Program-made: the position numbers and the translations under genes
From: CAYWPG01 sp964460035
Lineage (GTDB): Bacteria; Pseudomonadota; Gammaproteobacteria; Nitrococcales; AK92
Direction of reading: 5' to 3'
DNA length: 51,997 bases
NCBI GenBank assembly: GCA_964460035.1
Contig: CAYWPG010000027.1
Span: 1 to 51,997, forward strand
Shown: positions 8,198-14,820 of the stretch, piece after piece
Layout: the number at the start of each line of letters is the position of its first letter
Numbering within the stretch: the first letter of the stretch is position 1
Notes under the pieces: generated by a model
Database searches by the model: none
What the model was told of the DNA's origin: nothing
The model's input: only the letters and a program-made list of their open reading frames with translations

Positions 8198-9067
8198 ATG
8201 TTTCAGGACATCCTCATTACGGGGCTGATCAATAGCGGTGTGTACGCGCTGCTGGCGGTCGGTTTCTCCCTGATCTTCGGTGTCGCGCGCATCGTCAATA
8301 TCGCGCATACGGCCTTCTACATGCTCGCTGCCTATATGATCTATGTGGCGGGGCAGTTGTGGGGCTTGCCATACTGGCTCGCGACTTTGGTTGCGGTACT
8401 GGGCGTAACGGCGCTAGGCGTGCTCAGTTACAAGCTCGTCATCGAACCGGTGCGCGAACACGAAACCGCGGTACTCATCGGTACCATCGCGCTCGCGGCG
8501 ATCTTTCAAGAAACGCTCATTATCAGCTTCGGCGGTCACTACCTCAGCATTCCCTCCATGCTGCATGGTATGACCGAGATCGCAGGCGTGCGCATTACGC
8601 ACCAACGCCTGCTGACCCTGGTTATCGTAGGCGTGACCTTGATCGGCGTCTGGCTGCTCCTCAGCCGCAGCCGGCTGGGCCTGGCCATGCAAGCCACGGC
8701 GGAAGATCGAGAAGTTGCCAGCCTGATGGGAATGAACGTCAGCCACGTTGCGATGTGGACCATCGGGATTTCGGTGGGCCTTGCCGCCATCGGCGGAGTC
8801 GTGGTGGCGCCGCTGTTCGTAGTCGACCCGTTGATGTGGTTGCACCCGTTGGTCATCGTGCTTGCCATCGTGGTGCTCGGCGGGCTGGGTAGCATCAAGG
8901 GTAGCGTGATCGGGGCGCTGATCATCGGCTACGTGGAGACCTTTACGGTCTTCCTGCTTCCGGCCGGCTCGTTTCTCAAGTCAGCCGTAGCATTGTCCAT
9001 CATGATCGTGGTGCTCCTGCTCCGGCCTGAGGGGCTGTTCGGTGTCGCCTTCGAGGAGGAGCGGTAA
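8198..9067 (+). CDS. livH: Branched-chain amino acid-type ABC permease LivH
   Basis: The 289-residue inner-membrane protein starts MFQDILITGLINSGVYALLA and continues with GFSLIFGVARIVNIAHTAFY, the LivH family N terminus. About eight hydrophobic segments are present. The cytoplasmic coupling loop RSRLGLAMQATAEDREVASL and the VLGGLGSIKGSVIGALIIG block are typical. It forms the translocation pore with LivM. It follows the binding protein gene by 140 bases and precedes livM by two bases, with the livM ribosome site inside its last codons. Confidence 0.92.
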   Translation: MFQDILITGLINSGVYALLAVGFSLIFGVARIVNIAHTAFYMLAAYMIYVAGQLWGLPYWLATLVAVLGVTALGVLSYKLVIEPVREHETAVLIGTIALAAIFQETLIISFGGHYLSIPSMLHGMTEIAGVRITHQRLLTLVIVGVTLIGVWLLLSRSRLGLAMQATAEDREVASLMGMNVSHVAMWTIGISVGLAAIGGVVVAPLFVVDPLMWLHPLVIVLAIVVLGGLGSIKGSVIGALIIGYVETFTVFLLPAGSFLKSAVALSIMIVVLLLRPEGLFGVAFEEER

Positions 9068-9069
9068 TC

Positions 9070-10113
9070 ATGGTGATGCGACTGTTTCGACGTGGCATGA
9101 CGTTCCTTCGCACGGAAGTGTTTGTTCTGCCCAGCCGCGTGATTGTGCTTGCGTTCGTCGCGCTGTTGCTGGCAATGCCGTTGTTCGTCGACGACCCGTA
9201 CGTGCTGCGTGTGCTGATCATGGCCAGCCTGTTCGCGACCTTTGCCGCGAGCTGGGACTTTCTGTCCGGTTACAGTGGCCAGGTGAATTTCGGCCACGCG
9301 TTGTTCTTCGGTGGCGCCGCTTATGCCTCGGCGATTATTAACACCCGCTTCGGGATTCCGCCGCTGCTGACGATCCCGCTGGGGGCGCTGATAACGGGAG
9401 GTGTGGGAGTGCTGGTCGGCTGGCTCTGTCTGCGCTTGCGGGGCGCATATCTGAGCCTGGTGACGCTGGCGCTGCCGATCATTCTGGTGAGCCTGCTGTT
9501 CGCAATCCCGGAGTACAGCGGCGGCGAGCTCGGCATCCGGCGGGTGGAGCAGATCACTCGTGATCGTACGCTCAACTATTACATGGCCGTAGGCCTGATG
9601 CTCATCAGTTGCTTCGCCCTCTGGAAGATCGGCAACTCCAAGACCGGGCTCCTGTTCCATGCGATTCGCGAGGATCAGGTCGCATTGCGCGCAGCCGGTA
9701 TCAATACCACTCGCTACAAGCTAATGGCGTTTGCGATCAGCGGCATCGTGGCGGGCCTTGCCGGCGCTTTCTACGGGCACTTCATGCGCTCGGTCGGCCC
9801 TGCGGTACTTGCCACGCAATTGTCTTTCGAAGCCGTTATTTACGGCGTGGTGGGCGGCATGGTCAGCATTGTCGGCCCGGTGGCCGCAGTGTTCATTCTT
9901 TATCCGCTAACCGAGTATCTGGCGGACTTCGAGATGTTCCAGGAGTTCCGTCTGCTGATCTTCGCCGTGGTGGTGCTGCTCGTGCTCCTGTTCATGCCGC
10001 GCGGTTTCGTGCCCTGGTTCAGGGACAAGGTCGAAACCGTTTGCCCGCGCTGCAAGAATCGCAACACATTTCATCGCCATGATTGCCGCGTTTGCGGCGC
10101 AGATCTCAAATAA
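9070..10113 (+). CDS. livM: Branched-chain amino acid-type ABC permease LivM with C-terminal zinc ribbon
   Basis: The 347-residue protein has the LivM signatures SWDFLSGYSGQVNFGHALFF, LRGAYLSLVTLALP and HAIREDQVALRAAGINTTRYK. Multiple membrane segments end in RLLIFAVVVLLVLLFMPRG. Unusually, the cytoplasmic tail then carries CPRC (Cys325, Cys328) and CRVCG (Cys339, Cys342), a compact zinc-ribbon motif that ordinary LivM proteins lack as far as I know. The start at 9070 follows an AGGAGG-type ribosome site in the end of livH. No ATPase genes follow; the operon ends in a terminator at 10135. Matching livG and livF lie at 34.6-36.2 kb. Confidence 0.93.
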   Translation: MVMRLFRRGMTFLRTEVFVLPSRVIVLAFVALLLAMPLFVDDPYVLRVLIMASLFATFAASWDFLSGYSGQVNFGHALFFGGAAYASAIINTRFGIPPLLTIPLGALITGGVGVLVGWLCLRLRGAYLSLVTLALPIILVSLLFAIPEYSGGELGIRRVEQITRDRTLNYYMAVGLMLISCFALWKIGNSKTGLLFHAIREDQVALRAAGINTTRYKLMAFAISGIVAGLAGAFYGHFMRSVGPAVLATQLSFEAVIYGVVGGMVSIVGPVAAVFILYPLTEYLADFEMFQEFRLLIFAVVVLLVLLFMPRGFVPWFRDKVETVCPRCKNRNTFHRHDCRVCGADLK

Positions 10114-10134
10114 ACATATCTGCCAATGGACAGT

Positions 10135-10165
10135 AAACGGCCGCCCTTGCGCGGCCGTTTTTTTT
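10135..10165 (+). terminator. Rho-independent terminator of the Liv permease operon
   Basis: AAACGGCCGC (10135-10144) and GCGGCCGTTT (10151-10160) form a perfect 10-base-pair stem with a six-base loop, running into eight consecutive T residues (10158-10165). It is 22 bases after the livM stop. Confidence 0.93.
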
Positions 10166-10336
10166 CTCTCGGCTCGATAATTCTCCAAGCTCAGGCGCCG
10201 ACGCGCTAAACTTTTTGTTTCAGGCCCTAGGTTTAATCCAAGGAACGGTTTTTCCGGCTCCATCCAGAGGTTATTTATCGGTAGATGGTTGTGCCGCGGT
10301 TTTCTAGGAACCGCGCCAGGGCGAGGGATTAACTGT

Positions 10337-12268
10337 ATGTCTGCGCAGTCGACACAGTCTATTGCGAAGGTGCTGGAGCAAATGCCCGCGGGGATATTGG
10401 TCGTGCGCGGCCTCGAGCTTAGCGTTGTCTACGCCAATCGCGCTGTAAGGGCTGCCTTGGGAATGCGGACGGACCCGGTGGGGCAGCCGCTCGGCATTCT
10501 GTTTCCTTCCGTACATTCCTCCACTTTGGACATGATCCGCCATGTCGTGCGCAGCGGCCGTCCGGCCACTTTGCGTAAGCTGAAATGGCCACTGCCCGGC
10601 TGTTCTGAGTCGCGCGTCACGTATTGGGATGTGGACTGCCAGCCTATCGACTGGAGCGAAAGGGGCTTGGACGCGGTGGTGTTGATGCCACGCGAGGTCA
10701 CGGCCCACGTTAGCCGCGAGTACGCTGCGTTGGGGCGTGCCCGCGAAGCGGAAAGTGCGCGCGAAGCGCTGCACGCAAGCGAGCGGCGTTTTCGGGCGTT
10801 AGTGGAGAATTCCATCGAAGGCATAGTGGTTGAGCGGGTGGAGGAGGGTGCGACGCCGCTATTCGTGAACGAGGCGGCCGCACGGATGCTCGGCTATGAG
10901 CGGACGGAGGAAATGATGGCCCTGCCGCTGCTCACTCATGTGGCCTCGCCCCAGGTGAGGGAGGCGGCAAAGACCACGTGGGAGCGCCTGCTGCGTGACG
11001 AGGTATCGAAGTTCGATGCCGAGGTCGAGCTGATCCGGCGCGATCGCTCACGGCTGTGGGCGAATGTGCGTGGGGTAGTCGTGCGCTGGGACGAGAAGCC
11101 GGCGTTAAAGATCACGCTGGTCGACGTTACCGCGCGCAAACATGCCGAAGCGCAATTGGCCGAACGGGAAAGCATGCTGCAGTTGGCGTTAGAAGCGGCG
11201 GACGTGGCCGCATGGGAGTACGACTACGCCACTGACACGTTGCGTTACTCGGCAAGCCGCGATCGGTTGTATGGCCTGCGAACCGAAGGTCCGATCAGGC
11301 TCTCCAAGGTGCTGGAGCGGATTCACCCGGACGATCGCAAGGCGTTGGTGCAGGCGTATCGCCAAGCGGCCTCGTCAGGCGCCGATTTTTTGCGCCACGA
11401 GTTTCGAGGGATTGGGGCCGACGGCAGCATGCGCTGGATGGCGTCGCGTGCCCGCATCCAGCGGGACGCGGCAGGGCGGGCATTGCGCGTTCTCGGTGTC
11501 GATGTGGATGTGACTGCCGAGCGTGCATTGCGGGAGCGCTTAGAACAGTTCGCGCGCACGGTTGCGCACGATCTGCGCGCACCGCTGCAAACCATTGGCG
11601 CTTTCACCGGCTTGCTCCTTCGCAAGACCGGCAGGCAGCTGCCTGCCGAGCAGCAGGGCTGGCTGGAACACATAGTTCAGAGCGTCAGCCACATGGGCAG
11701 CTTGGTCGAGGGCTTGCTTGCTTATGCGGCAGCAGCGCATGGCCGCGTTGAGCGCGCTCCTGTCGATTTGGAAGACGTCGTTCGGGAGCTGCTCGCGATA
11801 CTGCGGGGCGCGATCGAAGCGGCGGGCGCGCGGATAGTGCATGATCGTTTGCCCACAGTGCCAGGTAACCGTGTGTTGCTTGTCCAGGCTTTGCAGAACC
11901 TGCTTAGCAACGCGCTCAAATTCAAAGCGGACAGACCCCTGGAGATACGCATTCGGGCTGTGTACGAGCAGGGAATGTGGATCATCAGCGTGGCGGATAA
12001 TGGGATGGGAATCCCCGTCGGGCGGCAGGAGGGGTTGTTCCAGACTTTCGCACGCGTGCACGAGGAGCTGCCCATTCCGGGCCTTGGGCTGGGGCTGGTG
12101 CTCGTACGAGAAGCGGTGAAGCAGCATGGCGGGAAAGTGTGGATGAAGTCCGTTCCGGGAGTCGGCACGACCTTCTACCTTGCGCTGCCGGATGGATTGA
12201 AGCCGTTACCCGAGCGAGAGCCGCTGGGCGCATCGGATGGCGGGGACGAACTGGGTTCCGAACCATGA
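10337..12268 (+). CDS. PAS-domain sensor histidine kinase
   Basis: The 643-residue protein has no membrane segment or signal peptide, so it is probably a cytoplasmic sensor. An N-terminal PAS-like region (about 8-120) is followed by a helix rich in Ala, Arg and Glu (about 130-150). A second PAS (RFRALVENSIEGIVVE) and a third PAS with PAC (LQLALEAADVAAWEYDYATD) follow. The HisKA domain has its phosphoacceptor in VAHDLRAPLQ (His411). The ATPase domain shows the N box NLLSNALKF, the G1 box DNGMGIP and the G2 box GLGLGLVLV. The dimerisation sequence resembles phytochrome-type kinases. There is no receiver domain, and no response regulator gene is adjacent, so it is an orphan kinase. Start 10337 has GAGGGA about eight bases upstream. 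Confidence 0.9.
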   Translation: MSAQSTQSIAKVLEQMPAGILVVRGLELSVVYANRAVRAALGMRTDPVGQPLGILFPSVHSSTLDMIRHVVRSGRPATLRKLKWPLPGCSESRVTYWDVDCQPIDWSERGLDAVVLMPREVTAHVSREYAALGRAREAESAREALHASERRFRALVENSIEGIVVERVEEGATPLFVNEAAARMLGYERTEEMMALPLLTHVASPQVREAAKTTWERLLRDEVSKFDAEVELIRRDRSRLWANVRGVVVRWDEKPALKITLVDVTARKHAEAQLAERESMLQLALEAADVAAWEYDYATDTLRYSASRDRLYGLRTEGPIRLSKVLERIHPDDRKALVQAYRQAASSGADFLRHEFRGIGADGSMRWMASRARIQRDAAGRALRVLGVDVDVTAERALRERLEQFARTVAHDLRAPLQTIGAFTGLLLRKTGRQLPAEQQGWLEHIVQSVSHMGSLVEGLLAYAAAAHGRVERAPVDLEDVVRELLAILRGAIEAAGARIVHDRLPTVPGNRVLLVQALQNLLSNALKFKADRPLEIRIRAVYEQGMWIISVADNGMGIPVGRQEGLFQTFARVHEELPIPGLGLGLVLVREAVKQHGGKVWMKSVPGVGTTFYLALPDGLKPLPEREPLGASDGGDELGSEP

Positions 12269-12300
12269 CGATAGCGCGGTCGCGCCTGGCGCTGATTATG

Positions 12301-12394
12301 GGGCGGCGGTAAGGTCACACGCCGCCCAATCCCCATGCGTGTAGAGGGATTGAGTTCAGGTCCGCCGCCCCGCAGCCGGGTGGCGCGGGGCGGC
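12301..12394. terminator. Two GC-rich hairpins between convergent genes
   Basis: GGGCGGCG (12301-12308) pairs with CGCCGCCC (12320-12327). GCCGCCCCGC (12364-12373) pairs with GCGGGGCGGC (12385-12394). Neither is followed by a T tract. Their position between the convergent kinase and spermine synthase-like genes suggests a role in ending or protecting both messages. Confidence 0.4.
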
Positions 12395-12420
12395 GAGTTG
12401 GAGCAGGCTGCTCGTGCCTG

Positions 12421-13143
12421 TTATGAGCCGGGAGCGCGAGCGGACATGAACGTCCACAGTTCCTCATACGAGGGGACCATCACGACCTGCTCCTGCAGGT
12501 CCTCGAAACGCGCGTTAAGATTTTCGCGCAGCTCCCGCAGCAAGTGCTCGCGATCCTCAAGCCACTCGCCGCAGGCCTGCAGGCTGACGACGCCGCCAGG
12601 GCGCAGGCTGTTGCGAATGTTGCCGAGGATCTCTTGCATGAACTCCGCACGGCTAATATCGGCGCGCACAGGGTCCATAGTTAGGTCGTAGATCACCGCG
12701 TCGAGGTTGCGAGCAGCCGCTATCCACTCGAAAGCATCGCCAGTGATGACCTGCACGCGGGGATCTGCGAACGCATCTCCGCATAGCCGCGGCATCCATC
12801 GCTTGCAGAGTTCGATCACGTCGGCGTCGATATCGATCAGGGTCACCTGGTCGATAGGCTTCTCCAAGCGGTCGAACGAAATCAGCAGTTCGTTGAGCAC
12901 GCCGCCGTCGCCGCCGCCAAGTATGGCGACTCGCCGACATTCGGGCAGCGTCAGCAACGGAGCCGTCATTGCCGTGTTGTAGGCTACGTCCGATTCGGAG
13001 ATCTGCAGATCGCCATCGATCACCAACTGGGCGCCGTGGACGGGATGCTGGAGTATCTCGATGTGCTGCCAGCGGCTCTTGCGCTGTTCCAGCAAGACCG
13101 GCTCGGCCGGTTGGGGGCGTGTTTTCATCGCGCTCGTGGTCAT
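12421..13143 (-). CDS. Polyamine aminopropyltransferase, spermine synthase-like
   Basis: The 240-residue cytoplasmic protein has the decarboxylated-AdoMet-binding motif ILGGGDGGVLNE (Gly76-Gly81). The catalytic aspartates expected for aminopropyl transfer are in SESDVAYN (Asp52) and IYDLTMDP (Asp153). Compared from memory, several blocks resemble the eukaryotic spermine synthase C-terminal domain more than bacterial SpeE: GDLQISESDVAY, CKRWMPRLCGD, and the end block VPSYEELWTF. The N-terminal AdoMet-decarboxylase-like domain of the animal enzyme is absent. It would transfer aminopropyl groups to putrescine or spermidine, but no AdoMet decarboxylase gene is nearby. The start at 13143 has GGAGG at a good distance; an upstream extension is open but unlikely. 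The gene has a long leader. Confidence 0.8.
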   Translation of the reverse strand: MTTSAMKTRPQPAEPVLLEQRKSRWQHIEILQHPVHGAQLVIDGDLQISESDVAYNTAMTAPLLTLPECRRVAILGGGDGGVLNELLISFDRLEKPIDQVTLIDIDADVIELCKRWMPRLCGDAFADPRVQVITGDAFEWIAAARNLDAVIYDLTMDPVRADISRAEFMQEILGNIRNSLRPGGVVSLQACGEWLEDREHLLRELRENLNARFEDLQEQVVMVPSYEELWTFMSARAPGS

Positions 13144-13483
13144 GACGAAGCCTCCGCACGGAATGCCCGTCTCAGTCACCATCGCCTCGACTTGTCTAAC
13201 TCTCCAGATCCGTGAAGAGCTTGCCGGTGATGTGGCTTGGGTCGCAGCATGCCCTTACACGCCATGTGGCGTGCTGGTTGCAGGCGTATTGTGTCGGTGT
13301 GAGACTGGCTGTCAGATGTTGAGACCCGTGCATGCGCTGTTCCGCGCATGCGGCCGCGTCGGTTGGCAGTGGCTATGGGGGAACTCGGTTCGGCACCGGA
13401 GCCTGTCCGAGCCGTACAGTGAACACTAGGGTTCGCGCCTCCGCCCGACACGGTTTCGTGCATATGCCGTTTCCATTATAACA
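13144..13483 (-). promoter_or_regulatory. Extended -10 promoter and long structured leader of the spermine synthase-like gene
   Basis: On the reverse strand, TGTTATAAT (13483-13475) is a perfect extended -10 element. It would give a leader of about 325 bases before the start at 13143. The leader can fold: GCATGCGC (13330-13337) with GCGCATGC (13344-13351), CACGCC (13258-13263) with GGCGTG (13268-13273), and CGGTTCGG with CCGAGCCG near 13387-13414 (one G-U pair). A GC stem GGGGGC/GCCCCC lies at 13490-13504 immediately upstream of the -10. No known riboswitch class was recognised. A small peptide or independent RNA is also possible. Confidence 0.4.
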
Positions 13484-13590
13484 CGAATTGGGGGCTCTGC
13501 CCCCGTGGGTTCGTTGCTTGCATTGAGCGATATCGGGGCGGCACGTCCCTGTGCCCAAGGAGGCTGCCGAACGCTGTTTCCCTGAGGCTG
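13484..13590. other. Short gap between oxidoreductase end and leader promoter
   Basis: The stem at 13490-13504 may also end transcription from the oxidoreductase gene at 13591, which is on the same strand. Nothing else is seen. Confidence 0.3.
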
Positions 13591-14598
13591 CTAGAACTCG
13601 AAGCAGATCTTGCCGTAGTGCGTCGCCGACTGCATTTTGCGCAGTCCTTCCGGTACTTGGTCGAAGGGCAGGACGCTGTCTATCACCGGTTTCATGCCGT
13701 GGCTCTCTATGGCCGCGACCATGGCCTCGAAGTGCGCGCGACTGCCTACCGAGAGCCCGATCAAACGCAAGTTCTTATGGAAGATCGAACTCATCGCGAT
13801 CTGTTGCGAGAGGCCGGAGAGTATGCCGATGATCAGCACCCGGCCCCCTACACGAGCGGCTTGCAGCGACTGGTTGATAGTGTCCTTGCCGCCGACCTCG
13901 ATGACGTGATCGACGCCTACCCCCGCGGTCAGTTCCAGCGCCGCACGCCCCCAATCAGGAGTCTTGCGGTAGTTGATCAGATGATCGGCGCCCAGCGCGC
14001 GGGCGCGCTCCAGCTTGTCGTCACTGCTGGAGGTGACGATGACCTTCGCACCCAACATCTTGGCAAACTGCAGCGCGAACGTTGCCACCCCGCCGGTGCC
14101 TTGTACCAGCACCGTCTGCCCGGCCTGCAGCCGTCCTTCGACCACTAACGCCCGCCATGCCGTCAGCCCTGCGCAGGGCAAGGTGGCCGCTTCCACGAAC
14201 GACCAGCGGGTCGGGATACGTGCGACGCCCTCGGCATCAACCAGCATCTGCTCCTGCAACACGCCAGGTAATGGGCCGCCTAGCGGTTTGCTGCGTTTTT
14301 CCGCCGTTGGCGCGCCATCGATCCAGCCTTGAAAGAACATGGGACAGACTCGGTCTCCCGGCGCAACCCGAGTGACCCCTTCGCCCACTTGGATGACCTC
14401 CCCGGCACCGTCGGAGAAGGGAACCAGCGGCAACTGGGCGGCGGCGCCTCGGCCCTGAACCGTCAGCAGATCGCGGTAGTTGATCGAGGCGGCACGCATG
14501 CGCACCACCACCTCGCCGGGCCCGGCCACGGGAACCGGTTTTTCGGTCAGACGCAGGTTGTCGATGCCCCAAGCTTCTTGAACTTCCCATACGCGCAT
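13591..14598 (-). CDS. NAD(P)-dependent medium-chain alcohol dehydrogenase / quinone oxidoreductase-like protein
   Basis: The 335-residue cytoplasmic protein opens with a GroES-like domain (GPGEVVVRMRAASINYRDLL). The Rossmann fold has QGTGGVATFALQFAKMLGAK and LGADHLINYRKTPDWG. The catalytic zinc ligands of true alcohol dehydrogenases are not apparent, so a zinc-independent quinone reductase or enoyl reductase activity is more likely. The C-terminal ESHGMKPVIDSVLPFDQVPEGL block is typical of the superfamily. Start 14598 is preceded by AGGGGAG; the frame extends upstream without good support. Substrate unknown. It stands alone, divergent from the MASE1 protein gene. Confidence 0.85.
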   Translation of the reverse strand: MRVWEVQEAWGIDNLRLTEKPVPVAGPGEVVVRMRAASINYRDLLTVQGRGAAAQLPLVPFSDGAGEVIQVGEGVTRVAPGDRVCPMFFQGWIDGAPTAEKRSKPLGGPLPGVLQEQMLVDAEGVARIPTRWSFVEAATLPCAGLTAWRALVVEGRLQAGQTVLVQGTGGVATFALQFAKMLGAKVIVTSSSDDKLERARALGADHLINYRKTPDWGRAALELTAGVGVDHVIEVGGKDTINQSLQAARVGGRVLIIGILSGLSQQIAMSSIFHKNLRLIGLSVGSRAHFEAMVAAIESHGMKPVIDSVLPFDQVPEGLRKMQSATHYGKICFEF

Positions 14599-14820
14599 GA
14601 GTCTCGCTCCCCTGGCAGATCGGAAAACAACGACTCTACGCGAGTCCATGCGCAGCAATCCATGCGGGGATGGATTTTGGCAAGCATCCTATGGCTGAGG
14701 CGGCCGCATATTAGGGCGGCGGGGGCTATGGCCGGGTGTGGCGGCGATGCGGGCCTGCGCTTGTGAGACCTGCGCGGCTGCACCATATCGACGGTAACGC
14801 CCGGCAATGGCAGGGATAAC

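Noticed and set aside
13484..13504. Start of a 4.5S (SRP) RNA, suggested by GGGGGCTCTG
   Set aside because: The rest of the SRP RNA, including the GGAAGGAAGCAGCC-like apical loop, is missing.
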